The translations under genes were made by a program, and so were the position numbers. Positions 11,827 through 23,185 of a stretch of 64,000 nt of DNA are shown in pieces (position 1 is the first letter of the stretch; every line of letters starts with the position of its first letter). The stretch covers positions 248,001 through 312,000 of the forward strand of contig JAHLEZ010000024.1 in NCBI GenBank assembly GCA_020726505.1. The letters are read 5' to 3'. This DNA comes from Leptodontidium sp. MPI-SDFR-AT-0119. Lineage: Eukaryota > Ascomycota > Leotiomycetes > Helotiales > Leptodontidiaceae. Below the pieces are notes generated by a model, which searched no databases, was not told where the DNA came from, and was given only the letters and a program-made list of their open reading frames with translations.

Positions 11827-12426
11827 TCAGTGGAAGCGTGTTTGCAATATGATAAAATAATTTAAAAGTTGCGTTACTCTTGGCTGCGGCATTCTCTCCA
11901 GCATAACATCCTCGGCATTGAAATTACGTAAATTATTTATAGAGGAGAAATTGAACACATTGGCTGTATCTAAACAGTGGGTTGGCCATTCAGTAGTTAA
12001 GATTACGAGATGAAAGACCGAATTGGATTTGTGCATCCATGCCCAAAAATCTTCGATGTCTGTGAGGATATCTTGCATCGAACACTCAGGGATAAATCGA
12101 TAGTTCGGAGGGACAATCATAGCAGCCTCGCGCTCCGCAAGCTCCAGATGCCATGGTGCGAAGAAAGCGGGGGACAAGCTGTCAACACTGACCCATCCGC
12201 CACCATGAAATCGGATCAATACCGGACGAGGTGTTCCCAAAGATTGTTCGCAGTTTTTGGGGTACAGTATGCTAGCGGTGATGTCGTGCTTCCCAACGGT
12301 CTTGTAGACTGTCGTGAGAATAGTGAACTTGGAGAAGTGGGCATCGCCATTGGTAGATAACATGGCCATGTTGCGACGAAGAGACCTGAGCTCGAGAATA
12401 AAAGATGTGGTAAAGATCGTATTCAC
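11827..12426 (-). pseudogene. Truncated alpha/beta-hydrolase fold-3 relic
   Basis: The minus strand encodes about 120 residues like the N-terminal half of fungal carboxylesterase/lipase-type hydrolases: FSKFTILTTVYKTVG, then RFHGGGWVSVDSL, the HGGGW oxyanion-hole motif, and a helix ending DFWAWMHK. The similarity then dissolves. There is no G-x-S-x-G nucleophile elbow and no Asp/His portion, and the reading frame ends at 11827. The expected length is about 300-350 residues, so at least half is missing. It is probably a dead fragment. Confidence 0.65.
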
Positions 12427-12974
12427 AACATCGTTTGAAGTAAGCCTTGCGACGCGTTGCGTCGTTCTTATACCCGACGTATCTCAAGGTGCATTGGTCA
12501 ATGGGTACCCTAAATGGGATCAGAGACTCAAGCCGTAAAAGCTGCGGGTCATTCGCAGCCTGGTGCGGCAGTCATGGTTGGCTTGACTCGGTCCGGAGAA
12601 CCCAATTCGGGGAAAACCCCAACTCGGGGGGAGACCCACCACCCAAAAACAAAGCTTGTAGCAACGTTTAGCAACCATCGGTCTTGGAATTAGGCTCCGT
12701 AGACATATGATTTCAAATCTGCTGATTTCTAATAGACTACCCGGGTTGTATTTTAATTATCTGACTACTTAGCTTAAAGCTTAAAATACTTAAACATCAA
12801 AGCCCTTTGATCAGGTTTGTAATTGAAATTATCTTCTATTCTACCCTCCAGATCATTGCACTGTCCTAGATTGTAATCGGCTGTAATAATCGCATTGTAA
12901 AACCTATATTCGTCATGAAACTTCTAACTTGCCAAGATCCCTATTTGAAAATAAGATAATAGCTTCAATGCCGC
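12427..12974. other. AT-rich gap before the Fot1-like element
   Basis: No gene recognised; base composition becomes AT-rich from about 12690 up to the element boundary. Confidence 0.4.
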
Positions 12975-13107
12975 AGTCCCCACCCCCCCATTCCGCGCAC
13001 CTCGCTTAGCACACCGCTTTTTTACCTACCTACTTTTAATAATTAATAATTATCTTATTCTCTTATTGATTTTCTTGATTTCTGGAATATCGATTGAGAC
13101 GATCGTC

Positions 13108-14697
13108 ATGCCAAAATACACCGAAGACGACATAGTTCTAGCTCTTAATGCGATTGAAAATGGCAAGTCCTTGCGACAGGCTGTAAAAGAATGGGGCATA
13201 CCAGAGTCTACCCTCCGAGGCCGATATCATAATACAACCACCTATCAACAAGCTGCTAGTCATTTGCAGAGGCTACCTACGGTGTTAGAAGAGCGTTTTA
13301 CACACTGGATTTTAACTCAGGAGACATTGGGGTTTAGTGTTACTCATGCGTAAGTACGGCTTTTTGGGAACCGACTTTGTGTACTTCAAGGAGACCCTGC
13401 ACCACTCGGAAAACGATGGGTACAGCGGTTTTTTAAGCGGAATCCTGTCCTAAGTACTAAGAAGCAATATTCCATTGATTCTGTACGTGTTAATAACGCA
13501 ACATCCGATGTTATTAAGCCATGGTTCCATAAATGGCAGATCCCAGCTATCAAGGCAATTCTACCTGAAAATCGATGGAACATGGATAAAGCAGGAATCA
13601 TGGAAGGCTTTGGAGTTAATGGCTTAGTTATTGGCCATGAAAATCGACGTTTTGTTCAGCGAAAACAGCCTGGTTCCCGGAATTGGACCTCATTTATTAA
13701 ATGTATCTCTGCCACCGGCCGCAAAACTACTTCACTTGTAATATATAAGGGGAAATCGGTCCAGCAACAGTGGTTTCCAGCAAATATCAACTTATTTAAA
13801 GACTGGCAATTCACAGCAACAGAGAATGGATGGACAGACAACGCTACCGCATTAGAGTGGCTTAAAAAGGTCTTCATCCCTCAGACACAACCACGTGACC
13901 AACAACCCCGATTACTAGTCCTAGACGGCCATAGAAGTCATGAGACTACGGAATTCATGTGGAAGTGCTTAGAATACAACATATTTCTGTTGTTTTTACC
14001 TGCACACACGTCACACGTCTTACAACCTTTGGATTTATCGATTTTTTCTCCTCTCAAGGCATCCTACCGGAAACACCTTAATTTATTAGCATCAATGACT
14101 GATTCTACCCCAATCGGCAAGCGTAACTTCTTAATATGCTATTATAAAGCACGGCAAGAGAGCTTAACAGGCATGAATATCAAAGCTGGCTGGAGAGCTA
14201 GTGGCTTATGGCCGGTGGCTATGGCAAAACCACTTATGAGCCGATTACTATTGGAGAATAGCAATCAAGAGCTGGAAACTAGTGCCCCTAAGGACCTTCA
14301 GGCTACCGAGGAAGTGAAGGAATCATCAATTATATGGTCTACTCCAAAGGCTGGCAAAGAACTCCGGTTACAGCTCAACACTTTGTCTAAATCATCACAT
14401 GACAATTTTCCAACGCGCCGATTACTTTTCAATAAAGCTATTAAAGCTTTTGATCAGAAGGACTTCGCATTAGGACAGGCAGAGTTGAAGATACAGCAAT
14501 TAGAAGCTAAATTGGATCAATTACAGCCACGGAAAAAAAGGAGAGTGCAAACTAGTCCAAATTCCAAGTTTGCGGATATTCAGGCTATCCACAGAGCCCA
14601 AATTGCAGCTGGAGATCAGGAAATTGTACCTATTGATTCAGATTCAGCAGGAGATTCTGATGCGACAGAAGATTGCGTAGAAATTGAAGCGTTGTAG
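13108..14697 (+). pseudogene. Fot1/pogo-type transposase (DDE_1), one internal stop
   Basis: A single frame from ATG 13108 to 14697 is interrupted only by TAA at 13351-13353. Start MPKYTEDDIVLALNAIENG and GIPESTLRGR form the psq-type helix-turn-helix; PLGKRWVQRFFKRNP is the CENP-B/Tc5-like DNA-binding half. Catalytic acidic residues of the DDE_1 domain are visible in RWNMDKAGI, LLVLDGHRSH and LQPLDLSIF (the D-D-D arrangement of the pogo family). Read through, the product is about 529 aa, normal for Fot1. The stop lies after THA, where a polar residue, probably Gln, is expected, so CAA-to-TAA is the likely change. A GTAAGT overlaps the stop, but no downstream acceptor restores the frame. Confidence 0.85.
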
Positions 14698-14752
14698 AGT
14701 TATTAAGTGTTGTTTGAAAAGTGAGGGGAAAATGCGGGGTGGCCCGAATGGT

Positions 14753-14764
14753 GGGGGGGGGGGG
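14753..14764. repeat. Poly-G run inside the transposon terminus
   Basis: Twelve consecutive G at the right end of the Fot1-like element, the counterpart of a C-rich run at its left end. Confidence 0.9.
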
Positions 14765-14769
14765 ACTTA

Positions 14770-15092
14770 TGCTCGAAATCGCTCTGAGGGTGGCAGAGCT
14801 CCCATTGACCGGTAAGCCGCTCTTTGGCGTTGATAAAAACAGGACAGTCCATCTTCGCGGTCATACGCTGACGTTGTCGTACAGAATCAGAGGTTACAGT
14901 TGACCTGTATTTGTGGCCTCCCCGAATACACGCCAAAAGCTTGATCATTCGACCCTTTTTCTTCGAACTTCGTCGACAGGTGAACGCGTAACCTGCAGCA
15001 GCAGCATGGGATTGTGCGGCTTCCAAAAGTGCATCGAAAGACTCATAAAAACCAGTGGGAGGCAATGACAAAGGCAAAACGGAAGAATCCAT
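14770..15092 (-). pseudogene. N-terminal fragment of a MULE/FAR1-like transposase
   Basis: About 108 residues from an ATG at 15092 resemble the N-terminal DNA-binding region of fungal MULE-type transposases: FDALLEAAQSHAAAAGYAF, a basic RRSSKKKGR, then MIKLLACIRGGHKYRST and DCPVFINA...GQWELCHP. The similarity stops at the right boundary of the Fot1-like element (14767-14769). The rest of the gene is absent and was not found beyond the element's left end. It is a truncated relic. Confidence 0.5.
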
Positions 15093-16745
15093 AGGTGTAA
15101 AGGTAAGGGAAAATTTTTCGTGGGTATGTGTTGTGAGGATGATTATTCAAATCACGATGTGTTACAATGTACGCGTCAAGAAAGGTACGCGATTTCGCGA
15201 TTAAATTAAGTGGCGCTGGAAGTCACTTCTCACCGCTGACATTTTAGGTCACCGCCCGCTGAAAGTCACGTTGGGGGGGGGGGGGGGGGTCGTCCGCATA
15301 TCAACAGGGGGTCGTCCGTGTACCAGCCCTCTAGAAAATTCGAGAGACACCTGAGCCCTGCTCGAGGCTGAAAATCCACTGAATTATTGGATAGACACCC
15401 CTAGCAGCTACCCACACGACGTCCAGTTTTCTTTACATTTAACATTCAAGCCCGGGGGGGGGGGGGGGATATTGTAGTACTACAGTACGAAGTACGAAGT
15501 ATCTTCAAACGGCTATTGTTATAAGCGAGCTGCTCCCTGCAGTTGAAACAGGAAAAAGCTTATTGAGGAGGAACGTTCAGCTCGAGGAGGAATATCCCAT
15601 CGGACCCCATAGATGAGCAACACTTGCTGGTATATAAAAATGAAGACAAGTCTTGGAGCTGGATCTTCCAGTAATGATCAAATAGAGCCTCACCAGCAAT
15701 ATGCACGCGGTGGAACATTATTCGGTTCTTTGCCAATCGTCGGAGGTCAAGCTCGTTTGTCCCGTTCGTTCCTGAGACTCGTCCATCTTCTGCTGTACAA
15801 ACGGCTCCATAGCCTGTCGCTCCTCCTCACTTAAGAGATGTAGTCGTGTCTTCCACAAGTCCTTACCAATAACTTCTCTGTCCCGCTCGCCAAAGAACCG
15901 CTCGTCCAAGTAAGTCCAGAAGACGGCATGAAACGCCCAGCTCTTTCTGGCTGTAATTTCCTGATGTCACGGCTGCACGCCGCGCCGATGCAGCAAGAGT
16001 CATGCCGTACAGTCGTGACTACAATAGCCTGCAGCTCCTCTACCTAATCACCTCACGGCAAACTGGTCAAGGCCAGGCCGAGCCAACATAAATTGCCAGC
16101 GGGCGCTGCAAGGCTAAGTACGAGTACGAGAAGGCATGACGAATTTGGTTCAGCAGTATATTTGAGTGTGAATTCTCATTTCTTTCCATCTACAGTATAA
16201 CACTAGAATTTCTGAGGCCACAAGAAAGTTCCGGGCAACGTGCTCTGATCCTGGAATGATTTGAAAGACCTCTACACCACAAAACATGACCCAAAATATG
16301 CTTGATTGCACAAGTCCCATGGCACGGAGAGCCGGAGCTTATCTTTTCCTGACCGACCAATCATCCAAAAGGCAAGCCATGGAACACAAACTCTAGAAAT
16401 GGCTTTTTCGGATTTCTCGGATTGCCTCTGCCACGCGTCAGGTGGTCCAATCCGAAGCTTTGAAGTACGAGTTCGGCTTAAGGCAATTTTAGGGATGCCT
16501 CGCTTCTCCGTATGAAGTGCAGGATCCTTTGGTTGACTGGTTTGACTAGGTTCCGGGACGTACGGAGGTATTGCATTCAGCTAGAGCCAATTTAACTCTT
16601 ATCCACCTTTAGCCACCGTGCTCTAGGGTCTGAAAAATCATGAATTGCTGATATATAGACCCGGTGACAACAAGGTGAGCTCTTTCTCATGAACAACTGC
16701 ATTATTCGGCGTCATCTCTCGACATCGCTTCCACGTTAACTCAAG
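15093..16745. other. Intergenic with poly-G tracts and a small coding-like fragment
   Basis: Contains poly-G runs of 17 (15273-15289) and 15 (15454-15468) bases. On the minus strand between about 15960 and 15720 there is one open frame, SWAFHAVFWTYLDERFFGE followed by a Glu/Gln-rich helix. Its aromatic pattern looks protein-like, but I cannot name the family and it has no start codon or continuation. The rest, including the upstream region of the reductase gene, shows nothing recognisable. Confidence 0.45.
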
Positions 16746-17757
16746 ATGGACATGATGAAAGCATGGCAATGCCGTTCTGCACCAGGCCCTGTCGAGGAGA
16801 GACTGTTTTTGGCCCCTGAAGGTATTCCCCAAACCAACAATTACCGACTCTCAAGTTCTGGTGGAGACATACAGCGCGGCACTGAACCCCGTCGAACACA
16901 AAATGTTGGAACTTAATCTGGCTAAGAAGCTGATGTTCCGATCACCTGTCACGCCTGGGATGGATGTATGCGGCCGCATCACGAAGATTGGGAAGAATGT
17001 GACTTCTTTCAATGTTGGCGATGTTGTTTTTGGGGCATGTGAAGGAGTTCTTGGTAGTGGTTCTATCGCAGAGTTCGTCGCAGTCTCGAAAGATGCGATC
17101 GCATTGGTGCCAGAAGGGCAGGATCTGGACAGCATGGCGTCGATCCCTGCTGTTGGAATGACATCGTACCAAGCATTGCAGCCACACGTCAAGCAAAGCA
17201 CCAGAGTTTTTATCAACGGCGGATCGGGAGGCACGGGGGTTCTGTCAATACAGATTGCCAAGGCGCTCGGGTGTTACGTGACGACATCTTGCTCCACTGC
17301 CAACATCGAGCTCTGTAAAAGTCTTGGGGCTGATGAGGTACTCGACTACAAGTCTGGAGACATCATCAAGCAATTGCAAAGCAAAGGGCAAGCCTTTGAC
17401 GTTGTTCTCGACAATGTCGGTTCCCCGGCAAACTTGTACAAGATGTCGCATACGTTCCTCGAGCCGAACGGGAAATTTCTGCAGGTCGGGTTGGGAATCA
17501 GCCTGAGTGCTATAAGGCAGTTGGTCAGCAATATGATGCTTCCTGGCTTCTTGGGCGGTGGGAAAAGGACATATGTCTTGGTCACGGCAAAAGCGAACAC
17601 TGCTTCCTTTGAGCAGCTTGCAAAATGGATCCAGGAAGGAAAGTTGCGGGCAGTTTTGGACTCTACATTCGAGTTTGACGATGTTCCGAAGGCTTTTGAG
17701 CGACTGAAGACCGGGAGAGCGAGGGGAAAAGTTGTGGTTCGGGTTCAAAGGCCATGA
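16746..17757 (+). CDS. Medium-chain (quinone/enoyl) reductase, Zn-independent type, 1-bp frameshift
   Basis: This is a medium-chain dehydrogenase/reductase of about 336 residues. The N-terminus from ATG 16746 or 16755 (MKAWQCRSAPGPVEERL) is a GroES-like lobe. VTPGMDVCGRITKIG follows, and INGGSGGTGVLSIQIAKALG is the Rossmann G-x-G-G-x-G NADPH loop. No catalytic-zinc ligand set is evident, which suits quinone oxidoreductase or enoyl reductase activity: NADPH-dependent reduction of an activated double bond in the cytosol. The first 28 codons and the remainder are in different frames. The switch lies at CCCC (16827-16830), where three C would give a continuous PKPTITDSQVLVE. It is therefore a one-base insertion, real or a homopolymer error. 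Its neighbour is the opposite-strand S15 hydrolase. Confidence 0.8.
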
Positions 17758-18128
17758 AGAAAAAGTGCCGGGGTTGATGTACGGGGTTTTTGTGATGTAA
17801 ACAGGTTCTGAGGATAAATCGACATGTCGATATGCTCATGCCTTATAAGGTAGAATTGAATGGAATGAATTGCAATTTTGCTGGAGAACTTGGAAGCGGA
17901 TGAAAACATTCGCATACATGACAACGAACCAAGAGAAGAACATGGCTTCTGCTATCGGATAGAAAGAACCTGACGAAGTGAGGAGTGAGAGTCATGAAAG
18001 AGACAGCGCGGAAGGCAATTACTTTGAATGCTGAATGTACTGTCCCACTGGGAATATTGAGACACAAAGGGAGTGGCAACACTTTCCTTGGGTATTTTTA
18101 AGATTATAGAACACTGGGGCCAGCCCAA

Positions 18129-18151
18129 GGGGGGGGGGGGGGGGGGGGGGG
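18129..18151. repeat. Poly-G tract (23 G)
   Basis: Uninterrupted homopolymer of 23 G, the longest G run in the window; a likely site of assembly length error. Confidence 0.9.
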
Positions 18152-18411
18152 TTTACAGTAGATCACTGAATTTTGGTTTTAATCTCACCATATTACTGAA
18201 TTCAGTGCTTTCCTGTACAAAATTCAGGGTTCCACTGTGGGAAAGCAGTCATGGTAAATTCGATCGATTTGTATTTTCAGGAGATTCTTGTATTTGTATT
18301 TTAACAGGGAATCCTGAGAAGGTATACTAGCTAGCTTGTCTCATCGATATCACGTTAAAGCGTAATCGTATGAGGGTATCCTTACATGAAACAACGCTCA
18401 GATACAATACC

Positions 18412-18512
18412 GGTAGAAGAAAGAGAAAGAAAGAGAGGGGAGGAAATCGTAAAGGGGAAATCGCGAAGGGGAAATCGAGAAAGAAGGAAATCGAGAGAGA
18501 AGGAAATCCTAA
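18412..18512 (+). repeat. Degenerate purine-rich tandem repeat
   Basis: Units of roughly 15-18 bases repeat the core GGAAATCG with A/G spacers; almost no pyrimidines other than the TC of each core. Confidence 0.6.
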
Positions 18513-19361
18513 TAACTTAGAGACGGCAGTCTTCGAGAAACATACGCCACGAGCGACAATGCGGAATCTCACGCTGCAGTTGTACCTTGTCGTGTAACCA
18601 TCACGCTTCCCTTCCGATGCTTGGATGCCACACATACTCTCGAAGTTGAGCTCTGTTTCTGATTCGAGCCTTGAATCTTGATCGCGAGCCTGGTCTGCGA
18701 CATGTCAACAGACGTGGGAGGGGAAAATCGAATAGGTGCAGAGCAGCACATCTAGCTTCAGGATTACGAGAAATATGTACCTACAGCTGATGACTCGCAT
18801 TGGTTCCTGATCATGCCATCCATCAACGCTTTGCGGGAGTGGATCATCGGACATTTCAATCTGATTTCAAAGCAACCCGTAGAGAAAGCTAGATGACCTG
18901 CAGTAGATATGCTCATATGTGGTTTTCCGTGCTTCACTTCCCCCCGCTCCTCGTATCCGTCATTTTCGTCGAAGATTAGTCGTAGATTCGTGCTATCGCG
19001 GCCACGTGGGGTTTTAACTTTCATTTTGATTCTAATCGTGCCCTCGACAACAGACCTTCGTTGTGGTGATCAGTTTAAAGTGAAGCACTGACCACCACCT
19101 GCGATGTCCATTTCAAATCGCAATCACCTGAAGGGCTGGGACCGAAGCGATGGTTATACGATGTCTTTGAAGGTATATAACTTTGGTATATGGAAGAATT
19201 TGGAGAGCATTCCATTTCACAAAGTGATGCTCACGGCAGAACCTTTTCTGAATACTCGGCACATATCGCTTATAGCAAACTTCGAAAAGGAGGAGAACTG
19301 GTATGATGGATAGAGAGCCCTTCAAATTCATATTGCGAGCTACTGCTAGTTTTATTCTAAA

Positions 19362-21512
19362 CTATTGCGCGGGTACGGCAACGACAGGGACAATGATCGT
19401 CGAGTCATACTTCCCACCGAAATGAATGGTATGCTGACCTTCGTTCAGGTTCTCGAGTTTCTTGTCGATGTGACTCGGGAAATCCGAGCTCGTATCAACA
19501 AAGCCTTGGACTCGGAACAACAGGCCCTCCCCGGCTTCGAAGTGAATGCCCATAGGGCAAAGAGAGATTTCGAGTTTGACAATATCCCCTGGTGGTACCT
19601 TTTCTTCCTTGTCGTGTGGGTGATACGGAAGCATGGGGGTGCTCCGTTCTGGGACCTGCGCACGATGCGAAGCACGGAGGATACCGGTTGGTCCTGTGTA
19701 CTGTGACACAAATATGGTCAGTGTGCCTTCTTTATGCCTTTATCAAATTACTTGCAGTTGAATCGAAGTGCTCACCTTGATCGTCTGTGCCATTGGAACA
19801 TCGTGTTGGGTGTTGATGCCTTCGGGAAGCTTTTCCCATGGAACATTCACATGTTCCAAAACCTCTCCGCTCTTGCTCAGCTTGCGGATGGACACGTAAA
19901 CGTCCATGTCATCCTTGTCTTTACAAGACATCCAAAGCTCCGCTTTTGAGTGCCCAACTATGGAGGTCGCTTTGTCGAAGGTCAGCACAAATTCGGACGG
20001 CTTTGCTTGGTAACTATCTGATTGATGGGAGGTGGAGCCCTCATTGGCCTGTGGTGAGGTGGCCAACTTTCCAGAGTCCTGCAGGTAGAGTTTACTGTAC
20101 TTGGTGTCTGGAATTGGGTAGTCAGAGAATGGCACATCCCATTTTGGGCCCTATAGAAACGTGTTAGATGATATCCCATGAATTTCTGTCAGACCAGCAT
20201 ACAGGCTCAAAACGATTCCCATATGTAAGAATGGATACCCTGGCTTTCGGGGTTTTCTCCCACCCGTTGTCGATGCCTTTCAGATACCGATCGAAGAACC
20301 GTTGCAGGTCGTCGATATATCTTGGTGTGTAAAGATCAAACCATTCCTGAGTCGGATGAAAGCGGATCCATTTGTCCTTTGATGCTGCCCTGTTCCAGCC
20401 TCTCACGGTACCAGAACCATGATTCCCCGAAGAATAGCTTGCAAGCGCATATATGGGTAGCGTAAGATCGCTGGTGTCGTAGACTTTATCCTCCCAGTAC
20501 CCATTGAAAAAGGGCCATTGGGCGAGCGCGCTGCTGATGTCTTCCCGACGATTTCGGCCGCGAATTGTTTTGTTAAAGATGAACGAAGTAAAGCTGCCCT
20601 TGGGGACGCCGCCGCGACAGATCAAGTCTCGATACATGTTCGTGAACCCTTCCCAAGGTGCCAGGCACTTGAGTGAAGGTGGCTTTTCGATAGCGGTCAC
20701 CCACTGCTCCGTTGCCAGCCAAGAATTTCCACACATGCTGACAGCACCATTGCACCATGGTTGTGATGCGATGAATTCGACCGTGTCGTAGCCATCCATA
20801 CCTGATTGTTGTCAGTAATCTCCGAGTCAATCCCTTCCTGATAATAGAGCAGCAGCCTACCCATCTGTCTTCCCTCGATATAGAGATCGCCTTCACTGTC
20901 CCAGGTGCCTCGAATGTCTACGTTGACGATTGCATACCCCCGAGGGCACCATTCTGCAGGGTCCGGCCTACGTCGCCATGTCAGTACGTCTATCTGATAC
21001 CTCGATCCAGACCTGTTTACCCTTCGAACTTCTCCAGACCAGATGTAGCGCTCTCCGGTAGTCCGAGCCGGAACGGAATGTTGTCAAAGATCCGGAATCC
21101 TTGTGGCGGTGTCACGGTCAGGTTTGTTCCAAGCCCGCATATCAATTCCATTCACGTACCGTGTCCATTTTTCCCATATGGGCTTACTGCCAATATCGCG
21201 GGGATTTTGGTATCCGTGACGGGCCTGAAAATATCGCAGTAGATCTTGGCCACTAGATCAGTAATGCTATCTGCAGATTTCTTGCTGTTGACGAACCTTG
21301 ACTCCGTCTCTAAGCGGAATTTCAACCACTTCATCAAATGTGGTCTCTTCGTACAAGGCACGCCTGCCTTCCGCAAATTTCCAGCCTACGGGAAGGTTCT
21401 TCGTGTTTTGAGTCTGCTTTTTGTATGGATTCATGTTTGTCGTATCCTCAGGTCGGACGGTAGGTACCCATGGAATGGGAAGACCCCCGAACTCGAGCTT
21501 TGGTCCCGTCAT
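19362..21512 (-). CDS. X-Pro dipeptidyl-peptidase (S15)/CocE-NonD family hydrolase
   Basis: Seven exons join cleanly: 21512-21297, 21244-21160, 21099-21021, 20967-20861, 20801-20203, 20150-19776 and 19700-19362. All introns are 52-75 nt with canonical ends, giving a predicted 599 aa. The core has IYCDIFRPVTDTKIPAIL, then CPRGYAIVNVDIRGTWDSEG, and the nucleophile elbow SMCGNSWLATEQW, where Ser is the expected catalytic residue. KWIRFHPTQEWFDLY and YIDDLQRFFDRYLKG lead into the C-terminal beta-sandwich (DYPIPDTKYSKLYLQ to PVVAVPAQ). No signal peptide is visible, so it is probably intracellular. Family members cleave X-Pro peptides or hydrolyse esters and amides; the substrate cannot be told from sequence. 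Confidence 0.9.
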
Positions 21513-23185
21513 GATGCAGCTGTTTTAGAAACGTTGTCGGTTGGTCTTTCCTAGAGAATGAAACGCAGTTCCTGACAAGTCTTTATGGCTTTTCAATCAT
21601 ACCGTTGTTCAATATAGCAAATAATTGCAATGCCGATTGATTTCCCGTATCCACCTTCGCTTCCGCGGAGCGTAAATGGTTTCGGTGAGTGCCGCGACTC
21701 ATAGAGAATTCCGTGGAACGGTGCGCTCAGAGTCTCGTAGGTGAGACTTTGGTATTATCTCGGCACCTGTCTGGACCCTTGTTATCTAGACATAGACAAT
21801 TAGTCAAGAAAATGCTAAAATCATGTGGAGCGGTGATTGAAGCTTGTGGTTATTATACAAAATATTAGGGGAAATGAATAAAGTTCATTCAACTGCATTA
21901 TATTGCAACAGGTGGTAAGGCTGTGCGCGCTCAGATTATGGAAGAGGGTTAATTCGACAAGATACGAGGTAGATGTTCAGGGAACCTAGTATGTCAAATC
22001 CAGGCGAATTTTTAAGGGCAATAACATCGTCTAATTTCACAGTTTATTCTTCCCTTCGCAAGTAAGGCTGTGGCAGAGTGCACAGACGAGAAACTAACAT
22101 TATTTAGGCCCTGTACGAAATAATTAGGAGTCCCTGTCACATGACTGGTGATGTGGCTAGGCTCTGTTGTCGTTTGCCTCGGGATGCAACTCTTATAATA
22201 AAGCCAGTTCGAGGCAGGCTCATTTTGTGAGGGCCGGTTGCTTAAGTTAAGTCGCAACAATAGCACTATATCACTCGCCTGTACCTTCCGTGCCTTGACT
22301 TTGTGACATTATGAGGTGATTCAAAGTTCCTGGGCAAGATGAAGATGCATCAACTCCCCGTTGGTAAGAAAACTTGCCTCCTGATCTGGTGGTTCATCAT
22401 CCGCTGGTAGCAGTAGTTACGAGAGCATGATCGGATCAACCCTGTCTCGCTATCTTCCGTCGAAAGCCACTCAAACTGTACTATAGTCATCTTTGCTGTT
22501 TTTTGCTGTCTGGTGTTCTGATAGCGGTACTACCCGTTATACCCTCACGAGAAAGTGGCACACAAGGTTGTTACTAGGTCTCTTCTAAAACACGTTTTGA
22601 TATCCTCTGATCATTCCCGCGGTTGTGTTACAGTCCCTGGCCCCGGAATTGACCCGCCTAAATATAGGAGATGCCCAATCAAACTTCCATAAAACCGTCT
22701 CGAAGTAGTACGAAGCTTGGCTTTAAGGTATAAACACCTACTAAAAGATATATTATAGCGTTTTCAGATGCATTTTGGTCGCAACTGACCTGAAAACGCA
22801 CCGTGCCAGCCTGGACTTTCACGGAATTCAGTCCCAAAGTTGATGGGTTCAATTTCGGAGCTAGGGACTAATACATTGGTGTGTGGATACTAATACCAAT
22901 GATGACTAAGGCGAAAATTGACGAGAGCAGCTATGGGGACGAGACTGTCTTCGATTTGTAAGGTAGCACTGGTGCCGTTCCGTTATATCCGAACATCAAA
23001 GTATCACCATTACGCCAAATTAGTACTCAAAAGTAATATGATACGGTATGATGTATTATTCTGTATATAATTTACAGCATTTCCCAACCTTATCCACCTA
23101 TTTAGCTCTTCTATGAATAACACCTACTTATACAAATTATATTTGTTTTCTATTCGCAAAATTCTGGAAGAAATTCAATGAGAGA
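21513..23185. other. Intergenic, AT-rich
   Basis: Holds the promoter of the S15 gene at its left end. No gene, RNA or repeat recognised in the remaining 1.6 kb. Confidence 0.5.

Larger units (their letters stand above)
12975..14767 (+). mobile_element. Fot1/pogo-family DNA transposon (about 1.8 kb)
   Basis: Imperfect terminal inverted repeats bound the element. The left end at 12975 begins AGTCCCC and a C-rich run followed by ATTCCGCGCACCTCGC. The right end, read inward from 14767, begins AGTCCCC, a longer C run, then ATTCGGGCCACCCCGC. Right of the element is TA (14768-14769), the Tc1/mariner/pogo target dinucleotide; on the left the equivalent bases are GC, so no clean duplication survives. 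It carries one transposase gene and abuts a truncated MULE-type coding fragment. Confidence 0.7.
17758..19361. other. Intergenic with poly-G and purine-rich repeats
   Basis: Includes a run of 23 G (18129-18151) and a purine-rich degenerate tandem tract (about 18412-18512) built on GGAAATCG-like units. No gene recognised; both flanking genes end into this gap. Confidence 0.5.

Noticed and set aside
13350..13391. An intron explaining the stop in the Fot1-like transposase (GTAAGT at 13350)
   Set aside because: The available acceptors give 41 or 44 nt, which would break the frame, and the region read through the stop encodes conserved-looking sequence.
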